Assembly: GCA_965221795.1 (NCBI GenBank)
Contig: OZ244914.1
Location: 682,001 to 746,000, forward strand
Length of the DNA stretch: 64,000 bases
From: VYFG01 sp965221795
GTDB lineage: Bacteria; Pseudomonadota; Gammaproteobacteria; Arenicellales; Poriferihabitantaceae
Direction of reading: 5' to 3'
Below the pieces are notes generated by a model. It saw only the letters and a list, made by a program, of their open reading frames with translations. It made no database searches and was not told the origin of the DNA. Below are positions 54,955 to 63,434 of this stretch, piece after piece. The translations under genes and the position numbers were made by a program. Numbering within the stretch: the first letter of the stretch is position 1; every line of letters starts with the position of its first letter.

Positions 54955-56264
54955 CCCCCTTTCCAGTGTTAAGTGCAACACCCCCGAAGCCGCTGGCTGG
55001 TGAGGTGAAAAGCTTGCGGTGGGCCAGAGGATGGTCAACCATCTCGGTTTACCACCAACGGAGAGTTGCCATGCCCGTAGGTTACCACCCCCTGACCCCT
55101 GCCGAACGATGCCAGATTCACGCCCGGTTGTATCGGGGGTTGTCGAAACGGGAGATGGCCCGCGACCTCGGATGGGATCCGGCGACGACCTCGCGCGAGA
55201 CCTCGCGCCACCGTGGTCAACGCGGCGACCGTCACCAGCAAGCTGACGGCCAGGCGACGGCCCGTCGCCAGGCAGCGTCGGCGGTGCCCCGGAAGATGAC
55301 GCCCGAGCGCTGGGCGGTGGTCGAGGACCGGCTGCGGGCAGGCTGGAGCCCGGAACAGATCGCGGGTCGGTACCGGCAGCAGGGCGAAGTGATGGCGGGC
55401 AAGGAGTGGATCTACCCGCACGTGCGGGCCGATCGGCAGGCCGGAGGGGCGCGGTACCGGTGCCTGCGGCGTCGGGGCAAGAAGCCGAACGGGCGCGGCG
55501 GCCGTCCTGCCGGACGCGGCCACATTCCTGATCGGGTGGACCTTGCGGAGCGGCCTTCGGTGGTGGTCGAGAAGAGCCGGATCGGCGATGGGGAGCTGGA
55601 TACGATCATTGGCGCGAGACACCGGGGGGCACTGGTATCGGCCGTGGATCGGGGCTCGAAGTTCACCGTCCTGGAGTGGGTAGAGGGCAAGACCGCGGCG
55701 CTCACCCGGCGTCTGGGTCCGATCCGGGATCGGGTCCACACCGGCACGGCAGACCACGACAAGGAGTTCGCGAGGCCTCGGGAGATCGCACCGAAGCTCG
55801 GTGCAGGCTTCACCTTTGCCACCCCCTACCCTTCCTGGGAACGGGGCCGGAACGAGCACACCAACGGCCTGGTGCGCCCGTACTTCCCGAACGGGACAGA
55901 CTTCCGCCAGGTGACCGCCGCGCAGGTGCGGGCGGTGGAAGACCGGCTCCACCGTCGGCCTCGGAAAGTTCTGGGATGCCGCACCCCGGCGGCGGTCTTT
56001 GCCCGTGGGTTGGCTCCCCCCGGACGCGGCCGGCGGTCCCCCTATCGCCCCCCGGCACTCCGGTGACCCGCCGGAGCGGCCTCGTTCGGCCTCACGGTGC
56101 CGGTTTCGCCCTGGCCTTGGCCGATGACTTCGGTCAGGATCGCCCGCCGTCGAGATGGCTGCCATCGCAGCGCGAATTTTTGGGTCGCCGCCGCGATCCC
56201 TCCCTTCGGGCTACGCCCTCATTCCGGGACCGCGGCGCGGTTGCACTTCGGACTGGTCCCGGGG
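54955..56264 (+). mobile_element. IS30-family element, copy C (intact)
   Basis: Left repeat CCCCCTTTCCAGTGTTAAGT at about 54955, right repeat ending GACTGGTCCCGGGG at 56264, with the hairpin at about 56184-56245. Length about 1.31 kb. It holds one uninterrupted transposase and is the best reference for the other IS30 pieces here. Confidence 0.85.
55071..56066 (+). CDS. IS30-family transposase
   Basis: 331 residues from the ATG at 55071 (MPVGYHPLTPAERCQIHARL), preceded by GGAGAG. The HTH includes SKREMARDLGWDPATTSRET. The catalytic residues are in GDGELDTIIGARHRG (D), GTADHDKEFARP (D) and ERGRNEHTNGLVRPYF (E). Four residues in the KTAAALTRR segment are missing compared with copy A (KTAAAVTVALTRR), so activity is likely but not certain. 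It could mobilise the defective ends elsewhere in the window. Confidence 0.85.
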   Translation: MPVGYHPLTPAERCQIHARLYRGLSKREMARDLGWDPATTSRETSRHRGQRGDRHQQADGQATARRQAASAVPRKMTPERWAVVEDRLRAGWSPEQIAGRYRQQGEVMAGKEWIYPHVRADRQAGGARYRCLRRRGKKPNGRGGRPAGRGHIPDRVDLAERPSVVVEKSRIGDGELDTIIGARHRGALVSAVDRGSKFTVLEWVEGKTAALTRRLGPIRDRVHTGTADHDKEFARPREIAPKLGAGFTFATPYPSWERGRNEHTNGLVRPYFPNGTDFRQVTAAQVRAVEDRLHRRPRKVLGCRTPAAVFARGLAPPGRGRRSPYRPPALR

Positions 56265-56386
56265 CAACGAAAATTTTCAAACTGAGCCACTGCCGGTATT
56301 TACGTATGTCACATTGGTTTGTACTTACAACTAGGGGCGAGTAGTTTCGATCATTCTATACGGGGAATAATCGACTGCGAAGGAAA

Positions 56387-56608
56387 ATGCTCATTACCGG
56401 TGAACCACAACACCGGGAGGTAGCCCAACAGTTCGGGAGCAACCAGCAACTCCCAGCCGAGGTCATGGCTCCGCCAAACGTCTTTGCGAATGGAATCAAC
56501 CATTGGACACAAGGCCGGAAGAAACACGGAGATCAGAAGGTAGAAAGCCTGAAAGTCTCATGCTCTATCTGTTTTGCCCCGAACCGCCGATTAAGGAATC
56601 TATTATAA
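56387..56608 (+). other. fragment of unknown origin upstream of phnA
   Basis: A 73-codon frame (MLITGEPQHREVAQQFGSNQ) with no recognised family, between the IS30 end and phnA. Probably a gene fragment. TATAATTCC at 56603-56611 is a likely -10 region for phnA. Confidence 0.3.
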
Positions 56609-56641
56609 TTCCTCTTTTCCGCTTTGTTAGGGCAATTTCTC

Positions 56642-57898
56642 ATGCAGACCACTTCTGCCAAAGTCACTGTCAATGGTCGTCAGTACCGATGGCCGGAACA
56701 CCCTGTAGTAGTCCTATGTATTGACGGCTCCGAGCCGGCCTATATCGAACAGGCGGTTGCGGCAGGCGCTATGCCCTGGACCAAACAGATACTGGCCACC
56801 CGTGGCACCGATCTGCGTTGTCGCTGCGTAATTCCCAGCTTCACCAACCCCAATAACCTCTCTATCGTGACTGGAGTGGAACCGTCCATCCATGGTATTT
56901 GCGGGAACTTCTATTATGATCGTGACCATGATGTGGAAGTCATGATGAATGATCCGGCCTTGCTCCGTGTGCCCACCATCTTCCAGGTATTCCAGCACCA
57001 TGGTGCTAAAGTGGTTGTGATCACCGCCAAGGACAAGCTGCGACGACTGCTGGGCAAAGGGCTCCACACAGGTACCGATGGTGCCATTTGCTTCTCTTCG
57101 GAAAAAGCGGACCAGGTCACACTGGCAGAACACGGCATCGAGAATGCCACCAATGCTGTCGGCATGCCGGTACCTTCCGTATACAGTGCCGAACTTTCCC
57201 GCTTTCTCCTGGCTGCCGGTGTCGAGTTAATGAAAATTCACCGACCAAAGGTCATGTATCTTTCCACCACGGATTACATTCAGCACAAATACGCTCCCGG
57301 CACCGAAGAAGCCAATGCTTTCTACTCCATGATTGATGAATATTGCCAACAACTGGACAGTCTGGATGTGGTGATCGGAATCACAGCCGATCATGGCATG
57401 AATGCCAAACATGACTCGGAAGGCAATCCCAATGTACTCTATCTTCAGGACTGGCTGGATCAGTGTCTGGAACCCGGCGAGACGCGGGTGATCCTGCCGA
57501 TTACAGACCCCTATGTGGTTCATCACGGTGCGCTCGGCTCTTTTGCCACGGTCTACCTGTCGAATCCGGCAAATCAAAAACAGGTGATGGAAAAACTGGA
57601 AACGCTGGAAGAGGTCGACGCGGTCTATGATAACGAATCCGGCTGCCGGGCCTTCGGACTGGCTCCGGACCGTATGGGCGATATACTCCTGACCTCCACT
57701 ACTCATACGGTGATTGGGACCAGCCAGAATCGGCATGACCTGTCCGGTCTGGATGCCCCTCTTCGGTCCCATGGAGGCACCAGCGAGCAAACCGTTCCGC
57801 TCATCGTCAATCATCCGATCACCAGCGACCCAAATCAGTCCGGGCTGCGGAATTTTGATGTGTTTGATATGGTGCTGAACCATACCACCGTCGGCTAG
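56642..57898 (+). CDS. phnA: phosphonoacetate hydrolase
   Basis: 418 residues from the ATG at 56642 (MQTTSAKVTVNGRQYRWPEH). Alkaline-phosphatase superfamily enzyme that splits the C-P bond of phosphonoacetate to acetate and phosphate. Zinc ligands and nucleophile can be placed: VVVLCIDGSEP (D), IPSFTNPNNLSIVTGV (T nucleophile region), MYLSTTDYIQHKYAPG (D, H), GITADHGMNAKHD (D, H) and DPYVVHHGALGSF (H). HGICGNFYYD is also typical. Followed by phnY after 15 bases. Confidence 0.88.
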   Translation: MQTTSAKVTVNGRQYRWPEHPVVVLCIDGSEPAYIEQAVAAGAMPWTKQILATRGTDLRCRCVIPSFTNPNNLSIVTGVEPSIHGICGNFYYDRDHDVEVMMNDPALLRVPTIFQVFQHHGAKVVVITAKDKLRRLLGKGLHTGTDGAICFSSEKADQVTLAEHGIENATNAVGMPVPSVYSAELSRFLLAAGVELMKIHRPKVMYLSTTDYIQHKYAPGTEEANAFYSMIDEYCQQLDSLDVVIGITADHGMNAKHDSEGNPNVLYLQDWLDQCLEPGETRVILPITDPYVVHHGALGSFATVYLSNPANQKQVMEKLETLEEVDAVYDNESGCRAFGLAPDRMGDILLTSTTHTVIGTSQNRHDLSGLDAPLRSHGGTSEQTVPLIVNHPITSDPNQSGLRNFDVFDMVLNHTTVG

Positions 57899-57913
57899 AC
57901 CACGACCTTGCAC

Positions 57914-59359
57914 ATGAAGACAACTCTCAATCCTGTCCGCCATGAAAAAATGCGGATTGCCGGGCGTCCAACTGATGCAGATACGGGACAATCACTGGAG
58001 GTTTTGAATCCCTATACCAACCAGATTGTCGGCACAATTCCACGGGCCAGCCGAAGCCAAGTCGCCGAAGCTTTCCGAATTGCGGCCCATTACCGTTCCA
58101 GCCTGAGCCGGTATCAGCGTCAGCAGATCCTGTTTCAAACCGCAGATGCATTGGTTGCACGGAAAGAAGAAATTTCTGATCTGATCACGGCGGAAAGCGG
58201 CCTGTCGAAGAAAGACAGCCTGTATGAGGTGGGTCGGGCCTTCGACGTATTCAGTCTGGCTGGACAACTCTGTATCCACGATGACGGCCGAATCTTTTCC
58301 TGTGACCTGACCCCACACGGCCAAAAGCGCAGGATTTTCACCCAGCGCGAGCCCCTGAATGCGATCTCTGCCATTACGCCATTCAACCATCCTCTCAACA
58401 TGGTCGCACACAAAGTGGCCCCCTCCATCGCGACCGGAAATTGCATGGTATGCAAACCCGCGGAAGCAACTCCCCTGACTGCAATCCTGTTGGCCGATAT
58501 TCTTTATGAAGCCGGGTTGCCCCCTGAAATGCTCTCGATGGTCACGGGGCTTCCGGAAGATGTGGGGGATGAAATGATCACCAATCCGCACATTGACCTG
58601 ATCACGTTTACCGGCAGTGTACCGGTCGGCAAACAGATTGCAAAAAGCGCCAGCTATTGCCGCACTGTGCTCGAATTGGGCGGTAATTCTCCTCTTATCG
58701 TCATGGAGGATGCGGATCTTGACCGAGCCGCCGAAATGGCAGTGACAGGAGGCACCAAGAACTCTGGACAACGGTGTACTGCTGTGAAACGGGTCCTTTG
58801 TCTGGAAGCGATCGCTGACGATTTTGCCAAACGGGTTGCGGAAAAAGCGTCCAGGCTCCAATACGGCAACCCCATGGACCCGAATACCGATGTTGGCACT
58901 GTCATCCATGAGGCATCTGCCACCCTGATCCAGGAGCGGGTCAACGACGCCGTTGCCCAAGGTGCCGAGCTGCTTTTTGGCAATGATCGCCAAGGTGCAC
59001 TGTATTCGCCTACCGTGCTGGACCATGTTCCGGCAGACTGCACCCTGGTGGTGGAAGAAACGTTTGGACCGACGATTCCGATGATTCGGGTAGCCGACAT
59101 TGATGAGGCCATTACCATTGCCAACTCGACCGCATTCGGACTTTCTTCCGGCGTCTGTACCAACCGACTGGACTACATCAACCGTTTCGTACATGAACTG
59201 CGTACCGGCACCGTCAACATCTGGGAAGTGCCCGGATATCGAACCGAAATGTCACCTTTCGGGGGCATCAAGGACTCCGGTCTGGGGTATAAGGAAGGAG
59301 TATTGGAAGCCATGAGCAGCTATACCAACCTCAAAACCTTCTCTTTGCCCTGGGGATGA
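57914..59359 (+). CDS. phnY: phosphonoacetaldehyde dehydrogenase
   Basis: 481 residues from the ATG at 57914. NAD+-dependent aldehyde dehydrogenase fold: ISAITPFNHPLNMVAHKVAP, TFTGSVPVGKQIAKSA, general-base Glu in VLELGGNSPLIV and nucleophile Cys in KNSGQRCTAVKRVL, with VVEETFGPTIP near the end. It oxidises phosphonoacetaldehyde to phosphonoacetate, the substrate of PhnA. Together with a PhnW transaminase (not in the window) they form the 2-aminoethylphosphonate PhnWYA route. Substrate specificity is inferred from the neighbour. Confidence 0.85.
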   Translation: MKTTLNPVRHEKMRIAGRPTDADTGQSLEVLNPYTNQIVGTIPRASRSQVAEAFRIAAHYRSSLSRYQRQQILFQTADALVARKEEISDLITAESGLSKKDSLYEVGRAFDVFSLAGQLCIHDDGRIFSCDLTPHGQKRRIFTQREPLNAISAITPFNHPLNMVAHKVAPSIATGNCMVCKPAEATPLTAILLADILYEAGLPPEMLSMVTGLPEDVGDEMITNPHIDLITFTGSVPVGKQIAKSASYCRTVLELGGNSPLIVMEDADLDRAAEMAVTGGTKNSGQRCTAVKRVLCLEAIADDFAKRVAEKASRLQYGNPMDPNTDVGTVIHEASATLIQERVNDAVAQGAELLFGNDRQGALYSPTVLDHVPADCTLVVEETFGPTIPMIRVADIDEAITIANSTAFGLSSGVCTNRLDYINRFVHELRTGTVNIWEVPGYRTEMSPFGGIKDSGLGYKEGVLEAMSSYTNLKTFSLPWG

Positions 59360-59570
59360 GGGCCTTTCTGACCCGCTCATCACTGCGCGACCGGCTCGCC
59401 GACAATCTGCCAACTCCATGCCAAACCAGGGAAGGGGCTGCAAGGCGAAACAGCTATGAATGAACTGAACAGCCCGGATCTGTTCGCGAGGGATTCCGTT
59501 TGCAGAGCATGAAGTCCAAATCGCCCCGTAGTGCGGGATTATGCGGCCGACTGGTCAAAACTGGACTCTG

Positions 59571-59700
59571 CGTACGTATGGCGATCCACCGGACAAGCAG
59601 GAGCAGGCAAGCCACACTATACTGGAGCAGGTCCGAGGCGTTATCTGCGGAATGTCACGAATGAAGCAGGACAAGGGACAATCCAGAAGCTGAGAGGTCA
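59571..59700 (+). pseudogene. HsdR-type (DUF3387) C-terminal tail fragment
   Basis: A plus frame reads LRTYGDPPDKQEQASHTILE and EQ, then drifts to a TGA just before 59703. D-P-P-D-K-Q-E-x-A-x-x-T-x-L-E-Q is the closing motif of type I restriction HsdR subunits. No upstream part is present. The rest of 59360-59570 shows nothing. Confidence 0.5.
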
Positions 59701-59702
59701 CC

Positions 59703-61424
59703 ATGTTGACAAAATTGACAATCCGGAATTTCAAGCGGTTCGAATCCGTGACGATTGACCTGGCAGACCCTGTCGTCTTCATTGGCCCGAACAACTCCGG
59801 AAAGACTTCGGCCATGCAGGCTTTGGCCCTGTGGGGAATCGGGGTGAGACGATGGAACGAGAAACATGCCGATAAGAAGCACACGCCTGAAAAAAGACCT
59901 GGCGTCACGATCAACCGCCGGGATCTGCTGGCAATTCCCCATCCCAATTCCAATCTGTTGTGGAGAAATTGCCGCACCAGGGACATATCCAGGCGCAACG
60001 GACGTCAGCAGACTTCAAACGTACGAATCGAGATCATCGTTGAGGGCGTAACCGAGGACAACAATTGGATATGTGGTTTCGAATTCGATTATGCCAATAC
60101 GGAATCATTCTACTGTCGCCCCCTTCGCATTGGGCAGGACAGTGACCCATCCCGCATGCCGGTCCCGGAAGAAGCGTCATCCATCAACATTGCCTTCCTT
60201 CCTCCGATGTCAGGTTTGGCCGCAAATGAAACACGACTCGAACCAGGGGCGGTCAATGTCAGGATCGGAGAGGGCCGAACAGCCGATGTCCTGCGTAACC
60301 TATGCCTGCGTATCCGGGACGAAAGTCCCAATCAATGGAAGTCACTTGTTCTGGAAATACGGGATCTGTTCGGGGTGAAACTCGAAGAGCCGAAACACGT
60401 CCCGGAACGTGGTGAGATCACAATGAGCTACAGGGAGGGAAACTGCAATTTTGATCTGTCATCCAGCGGACGTGGCCTGCAGCAGACATTGCTGTTGCTG
60501 GCTCATATGCGGGTAAATCGGGATTCGGTGATTCTACTGGATGAGCCGGATGCTCATCTCGAAATTCTCCGCCAGAGAGGGATTTACCGGCTGATCAGCG
60601 AGAAGGCATCAGAACTCGGTATCCAGGTCATCGCGGCGAGTCATTCCGAAGTGATCCTGAACGAAGCAGCCGACAGGGACCTGGTGATTGCCTTTATTGG
60701 AACCCCCCATCGATTCGGGGGCAGGTCCAGCCAAGTCCGCAAGGCATTGGCGGAAATCGGATGGGAGGATTATTATCAGGCAGAACAGAAGGGATGGGTG
60801 CTTTATCTTGAGGGTTCAACTGATCTGGCAATCCTGCAGGCCTTCGCCGAAAGGTTCAGAACCCAAGAGGCAATAGAGGCACTGAAACTACCTTTTGTCC
60901 ACTATGTGCGAAACGAACCGAGTGCTGCAGCCAAGCATTACTTTGGCTTGAGAGAAGCCATTCCTGGACTCAGGGGGCTGGCACTGTTTGATCGCATTGA
61001 CACGGGTGAGGACGACCCAAGCCTGAAATATCTGTACTGGAAAAAACGGGAAATCGAGAATTACCTTTGCTCCCCTGAGACACTGGAGGGCTTCATCTAT
61101 GGAACGTTACGCCGTGAGCTACCGGGACCTGTATTTTTGCATGATGCCCTGAAAAAACATACTCAAGCGATGGAACAGTCTATTTCCAAAGTCCGGGAGG
61201 CTTTGGAAACCATGGGCAAGGAACTGGCTTGGAGTGACGATATCAAGGCCAGCGACGATTTTCTGGTGCCCGTATTCCGGACCTACTATGAGAAACTGGA
61301 ATTGCCGAACATGATGGAAAAATCCAGTTTCCATAAGTTGGTGGAATTCATTCCCGAGGACGAGCTTGATTCAGAGGTTCTTGAAAAACTGGATGCAATT
61401 GCCGCAGTTGCAAAAAGCGTATAG
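59703..61424 (+). CDS. OLD-like ATPase/TOPRIM endonuclease
   Basis: 573 residues. RecF/SMC-type ATPase: Walker A VVFIGPNNSGKTSAMQAL (about residues 24-41), signature FDLSSSGRGLQQTLLLLAHM, Walker B VILLDEPDAHLE and IQVIAASHSEVILNEA. The C-terminal half begins WVLYLEGSTDLAILQAF (TOPRIM Glu) and has LALFDRIDTGEDDPSL at the acidic-pair position. Stand-alone members of this group are common in defence islands (OLD, PtuA-like). A gene partner was not found: remnants flank it on both sides. Confidence 0.75.
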   Translation: MLTKLTIRNFKRFESVTIDLADPVVFIGPNNSGKTSAMQALALWGIGVRRWNEKHADKKHTPEKRPGVTINRRDLLAIPHPNSNLLWRNCRTRDISRRNGRQQTSNVRIEIIVEGVTEDNNWICGFEFDYANTESFYCRPLRIGQDSDPSRMPVPEEASSINIAFLPPMSGLAANETRLEPGAVNVRIGEGRTADVLRNLCLRIRDESPNQWKSLVLEIRDLFGVKLEEPKHVPERGEITMSYREGNCNFDLSSSGRGLQQTLLLLAHMRVNRDSVILLDEPDAHLEILRQRGIYRLISEKASELGIQVIAASHSEVILNEAADRDLVIAFIGTPHRFGGRSSQVRKALAEIGWEDYYQAEQKGWVLYLEGSTDLAILQAFAERFRTQEAIEALKLPFVHYVRNEPSAAAKHYFGLREAIPGLRGLALFDRIDTGEDDPSLKYLYWKKREIENYLCSPETLEGFIYGTLRRELPGPVFLHDALKKHTQAMEQSISKVREALETMGKELAWSDDIKASDDFLVPVFRTYYEKLELPNMMEKSSFHKLVEFIPEDELDSEVLEKLDAIAAVAKSV

Positions 61425-61440
61425 ATTCGGGGGTTAATAT

Positions 61441-61640
61441 CGAAGCAAATTGCCGTTCTGGAGGAGAAGATGAAGACACTGCAATCCGACCTTCAGGGAG
61501 CGCTTGAGCGTTTCTGGACCGACATGGTCCAGGCGGGATGTCGCAACCGAAGAGAGAAAATCGACCGCTTCTTGCGATTCTCGGCGGGACTGCAGTCCCG
61601 GGCGTACTGATCACCGGGATACCTACAACATAAACTCCTG
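61441..61640 (+). pseudogene. decayed copy of the coiled-coil membrane-protein gene
   Basis: Frames pieced together read IAVLEEKMKTLQSDLQGALE, then RFWTDMVQ, matching the family AVLEEKMNTSYERM and RLRTDMAKRD. The downstream CTACCGCCGCC motif is kept (61650). The TM segment is lost by frameshift. Confidence 0.55.
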
Positions 61641-61847
61641 CTACCGCCGCCTGCAAGACAGTTGGATTTGCTGCCGAACCGCATCTTCCATCAGCATGAA
61701 ATCGCCCCGGACTGGATAGGATATTGCTTTACCGATAAGAGCGGACAATAATACCGTAGTCGGCTTTTTTGCCTGATCTGGACCATATCAGTCCAGGGTG
61801 CAAGTATTCGAAGCCGAAAACTGACACGTATTTCCCAGACCCTTACC

Positions 61848-62357
61848 ATGACTACATCCAATCCTTCCTCGCAGCAGGCTCCGGGCTCTCTGGAAAACCA
61901 AGGAGCCACCACCGGACACAGTATCCAAGATGCCATTATCAGCCCAGCGGTCAAAATTATAGGTGATATCAGTGGGCAGGGAGACATTGTAGTCAATGGG
62001 GTCGTGGAAGGAAGCGTGGACTTTCGAGAAAACAGCGTGGTGGTGGGCGAGAAAGGCCGGGTCCATGCCAACATCATTGCCAAGAGCATTGTGATCGCCG
62101 GAGAAGTCAAAGGCGAATTGCGGGGGAGCGAACAGATTACTCTCACACCAACCGGACACGTCACCGGAGATATCAAGGCTCCGCGTGTAGTGCTGAATGA
62201 TGGTTGCCAGTTCAAGGGACAAGTGGATATGGAAAGCAAACCACATTCGTCAGGAGAGCCCAAGATGACGCACAGTAACACCAAGCCCAAGTCCCTTTCC
62301 ACACGACCTCTGAGCGGCAGTGCCGCGAAAATGCCACCATCCCGGGAAAAGCGCTGA
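61848..62357 (+). CDS. bactofilin
   Basis: 169 residues. The central 100 residues form the right-handed beta-helix typical of bactofilins: KIIGDISGQGDIVVNGVVEG, GRVHANIIAKSIVIAGEVKG, EQITLTPTGHVTGDIKAPRV. Both termini are polar and unstructured, the C-terminus basic. Bactofilins polymerise at the membrane and help in cell shape or localisation of cell-wall enzymes. Monocistronic. Confidence 0.9.
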   Translation: MTTSNPSSQQAPGSLENQGATTGHSIQDAIISPAVKIIGDISGQGDIVVNGVVEGSVDFRENSVVVGEKGRVHANIIAKSIVIAGEVKGELRGSEQITLTPTGHVTGDIKAPRVVLNDGCQFKGQVDMESKPHSSGEPKMTHSNTKPKSLSTRPLSGSAAKMPPSREKR

Positions 62358-62936
62358 CCAGTGCTCCTGATGGAACTGTCCCCTAAGCCATCTGCATTCG
62401 GTCCCTGAACCTTTGCGGGGTCTTGTCTATAACCCCAGCTTTACTTTCCCTTGCCTGATCAAGCCAAGGAAGGGTTGTCTCATGGTCACGCGCTCGACAC
62501 CAACCATCGGGAGCACTTTGATGGGTGCACTGAGAACTCGTTGAAGTTCAAATTGGCATTGTTGTCTCAGCATCGATTGTGACTGAACCTATGCCATTTA
62601 AGGGAATGCCTTCACCTACAAGCTCTCACCTGTAATCCATACACATGCTATCCGAACACCCCGTACCATCGGGTGTCGTTTACGATCAATGCGGGTAAAG
62701 CCATAACCAAACCCGGTCTCGCGAGTACTTTCCGCACCGATGATGATTTTTCCGATTCACAGGAATTGTTCGCAGTCACCTCGGAATACAACCGGTGGGC
62801 AGGCAATCAACCACGACTGACTCCTGAAATCCCCGGACGGATGGATACATGAGGGATGCACTTTTTCGTGGGCTGGGCACTCTGGTATATAATTCCCTTT
62901 TTCGTTTTTTGCCACGATTCACATTCAAATATTCCC
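62358..62936. other. 580 bases without a clear gene, ending in the bcp promoter
   Basis: A plus frame at about 62700-62850 (LASTFRTDDDFSDSQELFAV) has no recognised family. TATATAAT at 62885-62892 is a likely -10 box for bcp. Confidence 0.4.
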
Positions 62937-63410
62937 ATGACTATCGAAGAAGGCCAACCTGCCCCGACCTTTTCTCTCCAAGACCAGCACGGAAACACCA
63001 TATCCTTGGAGGATTTTCGTGGTCAGCAAGTCGTACTGTATTTCTATCCCAAGGACGATACCCCCGGATGCACCAAGGAGGCTTGCGGGTTTCGTGACCA
63101 GATCGGAAAATTTGAAGAAATGAACACCGTCATATTGGGAGTCTCCCCTGATGCTGCAGATTCCCATGTGAAATTCATCCATAAGTTCCAGCTTCCCTTT
63201 ACCCTACTGTCAGACCCGGACAAACAGGTCATGGAACGCTATGGGGCTTGGGGAGAAAAAATGATGTATGGCCGGAAAACGACCGGTGTCATCCGATCCA
63301 CCACCATCATCGGGACAGATGGCAAGGTTCTGAAACACTGGAAAAAAGTTCCCCGAGCCGCGGATCATCCCGATAAGGTTCTGGAATTCCTGCAAAGCCA
63401 GGCCGAATAA
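62937..63410 (+). CDS. bcp: thioredoxin-dependent thiol peroxidase
   Basis: 157 residues from the ATG at 62937 (MTIEEGQPAPTFSLQDQHGN). Peroxiredoxin: VVLYFYPKDDTPGCTKEACG carries the peroxidatic Cys and, five residues later, the resolving Cys of the alpha-type BCP subgroup. Reduces hydrogen and organic peroxides in the cytoplasm with thioredoxin. Converges with glmM. Confidence 0.93.
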   Translation: MTIEEGQPAPTFSLQDQHGNTISLEDFRGQQVVLYFYPKDDTPGCTKEACGFRDQIGKFEEMNTVILGVSPDAADSHVKFIHKFQLPFTLLSDPDKQVMERYGAWGEKMMYGRKTTGVIRSTTIIGTDGKVLKHWKKVPRAADHPDKVLEFLQSQAE

Positions 63411-63434
63411 GCCAAGGGGCTGGAAGCCGCCTCC

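Noticed and set aside
57992..59194. 400-codon minus-strand frame
   Set aside because: Antisense shadow of phnY.
61757..61805. Possible IS5-type end (TAGTCGGCTTTTTTGCC)
   Set aside because: Only the first seven bases match the IS5 terminus at 14834; likely chance.
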